Shown: positions 23,812 through 35,870 of the stretch, piece by piece
How the letters are laid out: each line of letters opens with the position of its first letter
Numbering within the stretch: position 1 is the first letter of the stretch
DNA from: Gnetum montanum
Lineage: Eukaryota > Streptophyta > Gnetopsida > Gnetales > Gnetaceae
Direction of reading: 5' to 3'
NCBI GenBank assembly: GCA_015680685.1
Contig: MNCI01002015.1
Location: forward strand, 123,478-187,477
DNA: 64,000 nucleotides
Notes under the pieces: model-generated
Seen by the model: the letters and a program-made list of their open reading frames with translations, nothing else
Databases searched by the model: none
What the model was told of the DNA's origin: nothing
Program-made: the position numbers and the translations under genes

Positions 23812-25380
23812 CCTTCTATTTTTGTAAGACCCCATCTATTTTCCTAATGTGGGATGGTCAAGCCCAAGACTTTTTTTAAAAAGGTAAGATGATGATTAAA
23901 AATATGCCTAGTACAAAACCTTTAAGACATATAGCTAATATGATACTTTCTTAGAACTTAGATAAAACATAAAGATGCATGAAATGCAATTCAAAGCAGT
24001 AATCTCTTAGGTGCAAATCCATATTAGATAATGAGCTAACCACTTGAGTTGTTAGATGATTACCTACAAGTCTTATTTTCCTATGTTTCTACCAAGGATA
24101 GATAGCTTAAGTGGATTGCTTATTGCCTTGTTAGACAAAAGGTTTCTAGAAGATTTTCTAGATATAATAAAAATTTCCAAATTCTAATTTCCATATTCCT
24201 CTATAACTCTTCTAATGTATCTTAGGGTATACTTATAGTCATTCTTTTGGGTTAATGAGGTGTTGGCCTAGTAGTAAGACTCTTTATCTAAAAGTTCCAT
24301 ATCATGGGTTCAATTCTAGTGGGCAATGTTGAGTTATAAAGTTCTATTTCAACTATGTATTCGTGTAATGCATAGAGAAACTAGCTTAATTGTTTCTCAA
24401 TTTGTTTGATAAGTTGTGTAGCCTACCCTATAGAGCCTACTATACTATTGCTATAACTAAATAACTAAGTAGCAATTAGGGAAGTCATTCCTATATCTAT
24501 ATCTAACCACACTAGGTTTTTTTCTTCTTTTTTTTACATGGTATGTTAAGAGGAAACTACATGAGTGTTAATGCTGACATATGCTTGTTTGATAAGGTGG
24601 ATGGAAATGACTTTGTTTGCTGTTACTTTTGTGTGCCATGGGGTCTCTCCCTTTTTTTAACCTAGCTTTCTTCAAAACCTTACCTCTTTTTGGTTTGGCT
24701 ACTATTTTCCTATTTTCTTAAAATCCTGCCTATTTTCTATTTTCTTTATATGTTGAAGATGGCTATGTTTGCTACTTTCTAAGAGAGATGACTTTGCTTT
24801 GTACTTTCTAAGAGGAATTCCATTCTATTAAATGCTTATACTTCAAATCTTACATTGCATTTTATGGTACCTTTGCAAGTGCTTAGGTTTAATATTTTTG
24901 CAAATGCTTAGGGTTAGTATCTTAACTTGTATCATATACAATAGAACATATAGCTAACACAACTTTTATAGAAATTTAATACAACATTACAACTCAACAC
25001 TACACTATATCAAACCCATAAAGCTTTTAAAATAAAAAATCTTACCAATAGTGTTCAGGTATTGACTTTGAGTCCCTCCCTATTGCACACTTGTCAAACG
25101 ACTTTGACCACGAATTAAATAAACATATGACTAAAGTTTAGCTACTGTGGTTGGCGTAGCACCCAGCATTGATTAAGCTAATGTTTAAAAATAAAGTAAT
25201 AACCTATTTCTTCCTTGGTCCATGTCATGAAACCTTTATTGTGCGTAATAGAATCAACCATGAAGGCTTTTTTTTTTCCTTTAAATTTCATTCATACGTT
25301 CAGTTTCTTGCTCTCAAATCCAGGATCGTTCATGTTCATCCAGATTCGTTTGTTAATAAGCTTGTAAGATATAGTTTATG
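23812..25380. other. Unassigned spacer with a SINE-like fragment
   Basis: Low-complexity A+T-rich DNA. No open frame has recognisable content. The notable item is the tRNA-like head at about 24252-24325, annotated separately. Bases 24640-24830 hold an imperfect run of TTTTCTATTTTC / CTTTCTAAGAG repeats. Confidence 0.5.
24252..24325 (+). repeat. tRNA-derived SINE head (candidate)
   Basis: TTGGCCTAGTAGTAAGACTC resembles an RNA polymerase III A box. GGGTTCAATTCTAG about 45 bases further is a B box like the canonical GGTTCRANTCC. The spacing suits a tRNA-derived SINE. The cloverleaf is not preserved, so it is not a functional tRNA gene. A similar A-box-only segment (GTGTTAGCCTAGTGATACAG) occurs at about 36293. 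No clear tail or target duplication was identified. Confidence 0.4.
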
Positions 25381-25881
25381 AATTCCAGCGCAGAAATGCA
25401 GTGAACACAAGTTGATCATGGTGGGTCTGTCTGGGTTTGGATAGACGCGGCAACTTGCGAATTTTCTGTCACAATCGTGGCCAGATTTCTGAATGACAGT
25501 ATGTATCCATGAAAAATGCCGGCAACAAAAAACAAATGCATAGAATAAGAATCCAATATATGTTTTGGCTGTTCCTTCCTGGTATCATATGCAGCAGATT
25601 CCTAACAAAATTCCGACAAAACGGCAGAAAAAATACATATGCAATCAGCGCAGAATCAGATGCGTAGAAACTGTAGTTTGCCGGGTAGCATGCTTATCTT
25701 CTCCCAGGATCTGATACATTTATTGTTATTGGTTGCAATGTGAATCGAATTCAGATTTGAATCTCAAGCAAATCTCAGAGTTCCCTTGCCGTTGATGCTG
25801 TATAAATCTAGTACAGTCTGCAGAAATTGTCAGCAAAATTGTTCATATTTGGATCGTAGCCAAGAGACCCACAAAAAAACA

Positions 25882-26187
25882 ATGGCAGTTACAGTTGCAG
25901 TAACATCTTTTCCAGATCATGGGAAATGTGTGAAGAAAAGACCAAGATCAGAAGATGATGTGCAAGAATTGAATGAGTATGCAGAATTCAAAAAACCCAA
26001 CACAAAATGGGAAAATGTATTTGGGGATCTCAAGGATGTGGCTGCTCTGCTAGAAAGTGACGATGAAGAAGCAGAATCAGTAGTGGAGGAGGAGAAACTG
26101 ATCAAGTTCATGGAATTCCTGGAGACAGAAATCTTTAACAGTGAGCAGGATCAGAATGTGGGCAAGGATGAGGGAGAGTCTAATTAA
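25882..26187 (+). CDS. Small acidic protein with an NLS-like basic patch, unrecognised
   Basis: The frame has 101 codons. The start was chosen at 25882 because AAAAACAATGGC is a good plant start context and the in-frame ATG at 25786 adds an unremarkable leader. Residues 15-23 (CVKKRPRSE) form a basic, nuclear-signal-like patch. Residues 40-52 (NTKWENVFGDLKD) are followed by LLESDDEEAESVVEEEKLIKFMEFLETEIF, strongly acidic and helix-prone. There is no signal peptide or membrane segment. Composition and GC are unlike the surrounding repeats, and no stop interrupts it, so it is probably a host gene. The short E-E-E-K-L...F-M-E-F-L motif recalls small plant regulatory adaptor proteins, but no family is assigned. 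No intron is evident. Confidence 0.6.
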   Translation: MAVTVAVTSFPDHGKCVKKRPRSEDDVQELNEYAEFKKPNTKWENVFGDLKDVAALLESDDEEAESVVEEEKLIKFMEFLETEIFNSEQDQNVGKDEGESN

Positions 26188-29100
26188 TTTTTCTTTTCCT
26201 GGTCTAGCCATGATTTGCTTCAGTTAGCATCACAGGGAGAAATTGAATTGGGAAAAACTGAAAATAATGTATATTCATTCTCAGGGTCGGTTTTTCCTTG
26301 GAAATCTCATCTTTCTTCTTCTTCTTCCTTGAGTGACGGGATCCCCTGCTTCCGAGCACATGATATTCTGTCTTGAAAATGTTTTATGTATCGAATACAG
26401 AAAGTTTGGTGTTTTTCTAATGTAAATTAAACAGCAAGAAAAAGGGTTAACGGCTATGGAAACTTGATTCAATGAAAATAAAAAATCAGCAAAGATGCAA
26501 CTTGGAAGGCTGCTGTCTCGTACATCTATCTTAGTTTTTGCATTTTTCGTGTATGCCTAATGGCTTCAGGGAAGTCGTCATCGGTTGCTTCAAAGTACTG
26601 CTAAAATAGTAAAATGAAAAAGTAAAATGAAAAGAAAATTGAAGATTTGAAGTGAGTAGACTCTGCTCAGTATGGTAGGCAAACTAATTGGTTCAAGTGA
26701 TGTAAATTCATTTCATTGCATATTACAATAAATAAGTATTTCTCAAAAATACACCCGTAATTTATTATAATTGGACAAAACTTTTTATTTTTTAGGGGTT
26801 GTTTCTAGCTTTCAATGAAAAGTAAAGTTCATTATTTGTAAATACATTATCCAAGCAACTCAAGTATTCTATGTTTCATGTTAGGCTCCTAGTAATGATA
26901 AATTCTATTCATCAAATTGTTTAAAATTTCTTTTAAAAGAGTTGCCATTCTAAAAAGGACTTTTGTTATGTTGTCTTTGTTACAAGCAAGGTACTGCTTT
27001 ATGTGTTAAGGGGATAGGTATGTGCTTAACTAGTATAGAGCCTTGGAAGCTTCTATCTTGTAAGTCCATTAAGTTGGGTGAGCCTAGAGGTAGTGATTAG
27101 TAGAAAGATACTCATTTTTTAAATTGGGTTCTTTTTATTAAAGTATAATTGTTTCAAGTTCTATTGCCATAAAATATATTTGAAAGATTTGAGTTTTATT
27201 AATTATTTTTGGGACTTCAATAATTTCAAAGATCCTACTTCAATTCTTCATAAATCATCTCCTTGGTGGCTTTTCATTAATTATGAAATGTAGGATATTA
27301 AGCATCCACATTTGTCAAACCTTACAAATAGAAAAATACAATTTAAAAAAAAAAAAGAAAATAGTAAATCCTAGCTCTTCAAAGAAAATCATATAATATG
27401 TTTTCCTTTAGTAAAATCATCAAAATTGTCCCTTGTATTCTAATAATATTAAATTTTATAACTAGAAAAATTACACACAAATAGATTTGATCTTTTTTTT
27501 TCTTTCTTAAAACACATAACATCTATGTAGTAGATAATGTAAGCTTGAAATTACTTCTTTTTCATATCTTCATTTGTATAATTGATGGATTGCTTAGTCT
27601 AGGTGTTAGATCTTTGTGGCATTACTGTCTTTAAAAAGTTCACTTTTTTTGGATTTTTTTCATAGTTTAGATAGGGCTTTAGTTATCTACAAAATGCCAT
27701 GCCTAGCTATGATTTTCAACAATGTCTAAGCTACCAACATTATGTTCCCATTGAATACTTTTTGTTTGCTGTAAACCTATCCTTGCATTAAATCTCCACC
27801 AATAAATATTGAGCCTTTTTCTAAAAATACTGCAATATCTCTACTCAAGAACTAAAGAGGATGATGACAAGAGAGCTCTATAGAATCATATAATGTAGCA
27901 TCTATAGAGGCAAAAAATAGGATATGGCAAGAAAAGCACATAAGATTTTTCGCCAAATATATTGTTTCTGATTATTAATTTTTTATAAAAGCACACAATC
28001 TTCAATAGATTTCCTTACTAATACTAATGCGACCAAAAGGTCTGCCTCTTTATCCTACTCTTGTGTTTCTTTGCAACAAATTAAATAAATCTAGGAACTA
28101 CAAAATCTACAAAACCAACATCTTCCTAAGTTTTAACAAAACCAAAAATATCAAAGTTATCAAAGAAACTAATACTATTAAATGAAACAACTTTATTTGC
28201 AATTCCACCATCTATATTAGGAAATCCATACTTTAAGGTCATACATGTTTTTTGAATAATTTCTGAGATACTGCTTCTTTTTAATTATTGCCATTTTGCT
28301 AGCATTTAGGTTTAATACAAAACCTTGTTCACCTACCACCTTAATCTTTTTCTATTTGTTTAGCACTTTCTACAAGTTCATTTTAAGTAAGATCCTCATT
28401 CATCTAAATGCTTTTCCTATTTAAATTTGTAATAATGGTTTTCTTGATTTTTCATGGATCAAATGACCATTCTATAATCTATTTCAATTTAAGCTTACCT
28501 ATATTGTTATTAGTTCTAATATTGATATTTAACTAAGATTCAATTATCTATAATTAGTCAACAATAATTTTTGCTGAGAAACTAATTATGGTCATAATGC
28601 TAGCTTAAGACAATGAAATTTTTTCACAAGAGTTATGGTTATGTCTTGTTTGGACTTTGTCATGCAAAATAAATAATTATTGTTATAAGCTTAGGCCACG
28701 AGAAGAAATTTTTTCATGAGAACTATTATGGGAAAATGCTTTAGCCAACACATATGCATGAAAGACCATCACAAAACATGAGAAATTATCTCTACTATGC
28801 CTTAACTTCCATGTATGCCTCATGTGCCAACTCATGCATATTCCATTCCATGACCATTACATGGTCTTAGGGGCAAAGGTTATTCTTGTTCCCATTAGAC
28901 AATGAATGACCTATGGGACATGTATGATGGCATACATGCCATCGTGGATGGATTCACATCCACCCATGGCCATGGTCATGGCTCCACGACATACCCATGA
29001 GGTGATGCATGGGTTAATAGGACATAACACTGTAAAAGATAAAATTCTATTTTTACCATAAAAAATTCATCTCCCTTCTTCCGCTCTCTGTGCTATGCCC

Positions 29101-29441
29101 CTTCACTTTGCAGTTGTGATCTGTCTTTGTTGATGTTCTTCGCTAGTGTCACTGCACTTTGCCATTGCCCCTACGCTCTATCACTGCCACTCCAATGCTC
29201 TCTGCTCCATCACATGATACTCCATTGTGCTTGATGATGGTCTACTCTACTTTGCTCTGTTTGTCCTTGACAATAACATGTTTGGTAAGGAATCATGCAC
29301 TGTTTGCTTTGCTTTTTCTTTTTCTTTTTTTTGGAATTTGCATTCATTTCATTTGTTTGCTTGTGTTCTAGGGTTTAGGGTTAGTTTCAATGTGAGGCTA
29401 TGTGTCTTGCACATTTTTTTCTTGAAAATCTTTTGGGTATG
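26188..29441. other. Unassigned A+T-rich intergenic DNA
   Basis: No gene or element domain is recognisable. The first 300 bp are probably the 3' untranslated region of the small gene. Bases 28900-29000 contain several overlapping short palindromes based on CCATGG and CATGGCCATGG, and a CGTGGA...TCCACG inverted pair. The open frames at 29159-29568 overlap the start of an LTR and are not coding. Confidence 0.5.
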
Positions 29442-30335
29442 TGATGAGCGTCAAAGTGTTTTGTCAACAGGCCCTCATCAATGGGGCCACATCAACATAG
29501 CGTTTGCTACATCTATGGGGCCCCATCAATGTAGTACTATAGCAAAAACTATAAATATGAGTTCCTAGCCATGTTTATGGGCATTCAAAACATAGTAGTA
29601 GTAGAGCTCTTACAGTTTGTTCATTTGAAAGTTAGAATATTTTCCCTAGTGCTTGTAGCACGAGTCATTGTGTGTATGGATCTTTATTCGAGCATTGTTG
29701 TACTTGATCACAATAGTGTGTACAACAATAAAGACAAGTTTCTTGATAAACATTGTAGAATTCTAGATAGTTTAGATGTTTATTCATGCATTTAATGCTT
29801 TCAATTATTTATTTGATGTTTCCCAGTAATTAAGCTAATTAAGTAATTAACCAAGATAAGCTAGATAGATTAAATACATAAGTATGATTGCTTCGAGTGT
29901 AACACATATTCACTTGGTAATCCCAACAACATTATTGCTTGGTACACTCAGTAGTGTAGCGCTTGGTAACCCAGCAGTGGATACATGGGTTAAGGACATG
30001 TATGAAAAGTGGAATCGGATGCTTATGTTAGGACTAGTTAGAGATTAGTTAGTTAGTTAAATTAAATTAATTAACTCAATTACTTCATCTCTCTCTTTAA
30101 ACACCAAAACCATAAAACATAAAATGATAAAAATCATATGCCTTGATTACACTTAACCATAATATTATGCTTCACAAGTGTAATTGGAAAGACAATGAAT
30201 GACCTATAGGGCAGGGTTTACTTCCTAGAAGACTAGTGCACCAAAAACTAAAGAGTTCGTGGAATTCAACTGGATTGCATGTGAGCACTTCGTGATTCAT
30301 ATGGTTGGGTGTAGAGTACCCTTCACTACTCATCA
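29442..30335 (+). repeat. 5' LTR, element G (894 bp)
   Basis: It begins TGATGAGCGTC and ends CTACTCATCA. TATAAATA at 29550-29557 is a likely core promoter. The polyadenylation hairpin follows (TCTTTATT 29681-29688, AATAAAGA 29727-29734), so R lies at about 29580-29750. U3 contains repeated (A)TCAATGGGGCC / GGGGCCCCATCAATG segments at 29474-29528 instead of the GATATCGC array of C and H. Confidence 0.9.
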
Positions 30336-30336
30336 T

Positions 30337-30354
30337 TGGCATCATTGTCAGAGA
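30337..30354 (+). other. Primer-binding site, element G
   Basis: TGGCATCATTGTCAGAGA lies one base after the LTR. Compared with the tRNA-Asp-type PBS it has six changes, all transitions. Confidence 0.7.
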
Positions 30355-30485
30355 CTCTATTTTTTGAACATGTGCTATCTAGGTGTAGTGGATATCATTA
30401 ATATTCTTTGATGAACTCTAAGGTCGATATCATTCTCAAATAATATAACTACAAAAGCACACTAATATTTTAATTGTTTTGCAAA

Positions 30486-32075
30486 ATGTCTTCTTCTCAT
30501 AGGCAAAATGATACAAAACTGCTGGTCCCACAAGAGTGCAAAGTAATATATACTCATCTAGATTAGTATGTTTTGGACTTCACCTTCATCCTACATCAGG
30601 ATGAGCAACTGTGATGGTGTGATATGGAGAGTAATATCATAATGCCCCTTGATTGATATATGCCCATGATGCTACTTCAAACTCTTAAGTTAGGCATTCA
30701 TGATCTTTAAGAAGAATATGTTATGCAAGACTATGACTATTGGGACTACAATTCCACTAAAACACAACACAGGCAAGATCAACATCAGGAGAAGCATCAT
30801 GAGGCTATGAAGTGGAAACGGTTCACTAATCCCTTGTTCATATTGAACCAAGATGACAATGAGGACCCTCCCTTTGAGGGCTCTTAGCATGAAGATTCCC
30901 TATGCTTTGTTATTGGTGATAAAGGTGTAACCCTAAATCAATCTACAATCCACAATTCAGGTTCAAGGAAAGATGGCAATCAAGGCAAGGAATCAAACAA
31001 GCATTAAAATGATAGGAAAACTGATGAACATGGTTATGATAACCGAAGGGGAGTAGGTAGACACCATGGTGGTGGCAGTCCTCCTCCCTCTTCACCCTCT
31101 TCATCAGAATCTCTTTCTTCCTCTTCTTCTGATTCTGAGAGATACGACAAAAGAAACAACTATGATGTAGGTGAGCATTGAGGTAATAATACTAATCGCC
31201 ATGCCCACAGTAATCAAAGGAGTAACACAGGACATCATCAGTGACAAAAAAATACTAATGATGATGAGCCTTTATTAGTAACTCAAAGCATGCTTAACAT
31301 TGTAGAGGTAGTTAAGATTCCAACCAAGCATGTGAAAGATAGTCAGATTGAACACTTAGATATGAACAATGTCCTAAGATTTCAGGGGAGATATAATTAT
31401 AATTTGTAGATTCATTTACAAGCTTTCCACAATGCCTATTCCTTACAAAATATTGAAAAGGATTGGCAAAAACTCAAACACTTCCCTAGGACACTCATTA
31501 AGGAAGCTGAAAGTTGGTTTTGATCCTTGGAGCTAGAATCCATCTACAGACGGAGTACAATGCTAGAGCTATTTAATGATAAATATTAGATGTACTCCAG
31601 AGTGTCCAACCTAAGAAGGCAAATCCAAGGTTCAAAATAGGAAACACATGAACCCTTGGATGTTACCATGGGCAAATACTATTCTATCTTACATCAATGC
31701 CCTAGCCATGGTTATTCTCAAAGGAAACAACTTCGCCACATCATAGATGGGCTCAGAGTAGAAACTAGAAGAACTCTTGGGGGTTATGCCCAAGAGAGAT
31801 TATTTGAACTAAGAGCTCATAAGATACAAAGGCTAATAGAGTAGGTAGCAACAGAAGAAGGTGAGTTGTGAAAAAGAAAAAGTACAAAAGAATAAAATAG
31901 GGAACCTTCCATTAGGAAAAGGGAGGTCCAATTTTGTGATGAGGAGAAGCTACCACTTGATGAAGTGATGAATAGGAAAACCTTGCCCATCCAAAAATCT
32001 ATTTTTGATATTTTAGGAAAGGTTGACAAATTATGGGACTCTTTGGATGAGAAATTCTAAACTACTATGAAGGAG
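30486..32075 (+). pseudogene. gag, element G
   Basis: The start ATG is at 30486 (GCAAAATGTCTTC, the same context as D at 62304). The N-terminal region is followed by the S-rich and H/D-rich low-complexity segment (31060-31260). The capsid core at about 31415-31860 includes LQAFHNAYSLQNIEKDW, MLELFNDKY, VSNLRRQIQG and GYSQRKQLRHIIDGLRVETRRTLGGYAQ. It is the best-preserved gag core apart from that of D. Several in-frame stops are present (for example TAG near 31529 and 31588). Gag would form the particle; this copy cannot. Confidence 0.8.
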
Positions 32076-32099
32076 AAGCCATCGACGCTGCCGTAAATC

Positions 32100-35000
32100 T
32101 TACCACAAACATCAGAACAGAGGAGGCAAGAATTATTTGACCCTTTTAGGACAAAAATCAAGATGTCCAATGTTCCGTTTTGTTTTCTAATTTCTATATC
32201 ACCGTAGTCATTCTAATTTTTGTATCACCGTAGCCCAAGTGTGCTTCTTGTGCCAATCAAATACTGGCATCCCTAGATAAGAATCCTTCATTGTTCCAGG
32301 CAAGATACCCAAACCCTGGTAGATCTTGCTCTGCACCTACACCTCAACGTTGACCAGGTGCAGGGCAGACTCCATTTTATTGACCTCTAATCCCAGCTCC
32401 GACTGTCATCCATTCCAACACTTTTTGGAGAACCACTACCTATGGCATAGCTACATGACAGAACATAATAGTGTTGTCTACATAATGCTCAGCAACACAA
32501 TGTACACTAGCCACCATCACACCTAAGAAACCCTCTAGTTCACAATACCCCTACAATGAATCTATCATTAATATAAAAAGCAAGGGTGACAGCGGGTTAC
32601 CTTGGCATAGCCCCCTCCCTAGTACCTCAAAACCCCATAACCTCTCCCCCAACATCAAATGAACAGGGATTCACAAAAGCAAGGTTAAAGCCTTTTCTCA
32701 ACATGATTGTCTCCAGTGCTACCCAACTTACAGTATCATAAGCTTTCTTTATATTTAGTTTTAGGCACATCCCTAGAAAGCCTAAAGCCCAGTATGAATG
32801 GAGGATTTCTTGCAGCAAGATCACCTAATCCTGCAAAAAATGACCATTCAAAAACCCCACATAGTTCTCCCTTACCAAGCCAGGCATCAATGGCGCCAAT
32901 TTGTGCACTAGCATTTTACTAAAAATCCACAAAAGAATATTACACACCCCAATTAGCCTAAAGTGCTTCGACAAAGATGGTGTTTCAATCTTCGGTACCA
33001 GAACAATTAATATCTCGGTGCACAACCTGTCAACGTAGCATGGAATTAAAGGTGTCTAAAAAATTCTTGCCAATAAGATCTAGAAACTCCTAAAAGAACT
33101 CAATGGGCCACTTGTCAAGCCCCGATGCCTTATTAGGCTTCATTGTGGTCATCATTGTTTCTAATCCTTACCATGTGAAGGGATGAAGCAGTGCCCAATT
33201 TTTAGAGGTCCTAATAACCTGTTGAATTGGCACTAACACCGAAACAATCTCTTTTCTGTGCCAAACCTCCCTCCAATACCATTTTACTAGTTCAGCAATC
33301 TTCTCCCCATCAACAATGGCTTCCCCACCATGTAGCAGCTTCAGTTTATTCTTCTCCCACCCACGTTCTTTTACTGATGCAAAGAATAAATGCATGTTTT
33401 TGTCCCCCTCTTGAAACCACATGATTCACAATCGCTGCCGTCAATAAACTTCCTCCTCTAACACCAAAGCCTACAAATCCCTCAATAGCAACTTTCCTCC
33501 ATCACTAGATCCTCTCCCTACTCCTATTTTAGTTGTACTTCAGCCAATCATTGTACTAGCTGATCCTGGTAGACCCAAAACCTGTATTTGTCTACCGTGG
33601 CCCTATTCTTGATCTACATCTTAAGCATGTGTAAACCCTGTTTAAGGAAGCCTCTAGGTTCCTTTGTTTAAGAATAATTCTGCTAAATGCTTTGCACCAA
33701 CAACCTCAACCATGGCTTAGAGAGCCATGTGCACTTGAACCAAAAAGGCTTGGGGCCACAACGCACTCTTCATGCAGGTCGCAAAGCAGTAAATGATGGT
33801 CAGAGGCCTATCATTCCCTGCCTATCACATGGATATTAGAACTTAACACTAACCTCGTACTAACCCATACCCAATCAATTTGGGACTGCACTTGATCTTT
33901 TCCCTTCAGCCTGTAGCTCTAGGTGAAGTTGTAATCCTCCACCACCATGTTGACCATATGATTCTCTCAGAAAAACACCAATGCTTCCTAGCTGCCAAGA
34001 GGAATAGTGCCATCTCCTCCCATCTTTTCCCAGGGGTAGAGCCACTAGTTAAAGTCTCCAATCAAGATGCATCACTTCTTGTTTGGCACCGTTAATGTAA
34101 CCTGTTGCAATTCCAGCAAACAAACCTCCTAGATCTGTGCCCCTAACACATCTGTAAGTCATATGTTGGCCTAGGTCAGGTGTAGTTTGGCACCAAGTAG
34201 ACTCATCCACCAAAACCAGTGGTTCCTAGGATAGAATGGCAAGCCCCTTAGCTTTGCCCCTACATGGCATCAACAACAACATTCATCTATCCCATTATAG
34301 TAAACCAAACTTTGACTGCTAAACCTTTGTTTCTTATAAGCAAACAATGTCACATCCTTCTTGTCAAACAATCTCTTTTAGAGTATTTCTTTTGTAGGAT
34401 GTACTGTATCCCCTACAATTCTAGGATAGAATCTTCATGGACAACTTGACAACTTTTTGTTGAAGGCCTCCCATAGGGTCTTTTGAATCCCCAAATCAAT
34501 TTCCATCTATGTTTGCTTTCCTTTGACCATAGGCACACTAGGACAGCCTATCTTGCCCCCTCCCAATGAGGCCAAAGTCTCCCCCCAGATTCAGCAAATC
34601 CAAATTATAGCCCAACAATTTTCAACATCAATGGTTTGGATGACCCATAGACTGCCGTCACCTAAGCTTCCTAGTGGTGGAATCTTTGGGCTCAGTAAGC
34701 CCCCTCGTTTGTTTGCCCCATCAATATGTAAGGGGACTGTGCAGGTGACACCTCACTAGTAGGCTCATCGTGCACCACTTCCACAGTCCCCTCCACCGCC
34801 ATAGCTCCCTCCTTAGCCACTGGCACCATGGGTACCAAAACTGCATGACCCTTCTGGATTTGAAACCACCCCAGCTCCATTGTTGATTTAGCCTTTGGTT
34901 TTGCCATCATTTTAGGTTTACGTCAGACCCTACAGTTGGCTGCATAGTGCCCAAGCTTTCCAAAAACTGAGCAACCCTTTCCAGCTTTTGGCAGAGAGGT

Positions 35001-35870
35001 GTGTTTTTCAAGGTTCTCATACTCAATGCATATAGTTTCCTCCTCATCCAGAAACTCTAGCGTGACTTCCTTAACCAGACTTCCTCAACCAGATCTTGCA
35101 TTGAGAGAGCGGGTGCCACATGTAGAAGTAGGCAAACCCCATTCTCATCATTGAGCTAGTGAATTGGTCAAGGGTTATGAAGTCACCAAAGAAACTTGCC
35201 AAAGCCTCTAAAAATTCTAGCATCTACATATCCTAGGGAATCCCCAATGCCCTAATCCAAATCGACACTCTAGAAAAAAGGTCTTTTTCTTTATGCACCC
35301 TTGGTCTCTATGGCATTAGGGCAAGACCCTGCACCTCATAAAACCATGACCGTTCCTCCAAAACCCGATTGTGGTCCTCAATGGTTCTGAAAATAAATAG
35401 CAATAGGTCCCCTGACAAGCAACAGACTTCGCATCCCCCACTTTCTACATGGTCTTTGCCTACTTTTTGATTAGATCCAGCTTGGGCTTGATCCCACTGG
35501 ACACAAACTTTTCGATAAGGCTACATTCCATTGTGGCAAGCCCCTGTTCGAGCGTCCATGCATTCAAAGCAGCATACTGCCCTCATATCGTGAGCAGGCC
35601 TCAATGCCACCCATGCCCAACCTCCAACCCTTATTGGCAAGCATCCCTATCTCAGTGCCATCCAACAAACTCCAAATATATGCATCCATCCCACTATTCA
35701 ACGTTTTGCCTACATCTACGCCCATCTACACCTATGGCCACAGTCATGCCCACCCCCATGGGGCCTTTACCATCCCCTGCACCTCTAGTTATGCCCACAC
35801 TCACTGCATTTCCTGCTCCACCCATTTTCAAATTCACTTAGAATATTCTACACCACTTGGTTTTTTCACG
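32100..35870 (-). mobile_element. LINE (L1-type) with ORF1 and endonuclease-RT ORF2, decayed
   Basis: Read from 35870 down. ORF1 (about 35850-34690) has a nucleic-acid-binding region (SRVSIWIRALGIPWDM, FFGDFITLDQ) like the plant LINE DUF4283-type domain, then a zinc-knuckle remnant (GCSVFGKLGHYAANC, second Cys missing). ORF2 has an APE-type endonuclease with GDFN at 34048-34059. A linker follows (WFQEGDKNMHLFFASVKERG at 33420). RT blocks are KHFRLIGVCNILLWIFSKML, KLNIKKAYDTVSW, LCQGNPLSPLLFI (about 32572-32620) and YVDN where YADD is expected (about 32480). No poly-A tail is visible at the 3' (low-coordinate) end, so it is truncated there. Confidence 0.8.

Larger units (their letters stand above)
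29442..32075 (+). mobile_element. Ty3/gypsy element G, 5' LTR and gag only
   Basis: A plus-strand element with complete 5' LTR, PBS and most of gag. It then loses similarity to gag of D at about 32070, where LINE sequence begins on the opposite strand. No protease, pol or 3' LTR follows within the window. Confidence 0.85.

Noticed and set aside
24252-24325. Functional tRNA gene
   Set aside because: A- and B-box-like sequences are present, but acceptor and anticodon stems do not pair; a SINE head is the better reading.
28900-29000. Palindrome-rich CCATGG segment as a regulatory site or recombination hotspot
   Set aside because: The palindromes are short and overlapping, explained by repeated CATGG words; no conserved second copy was found.
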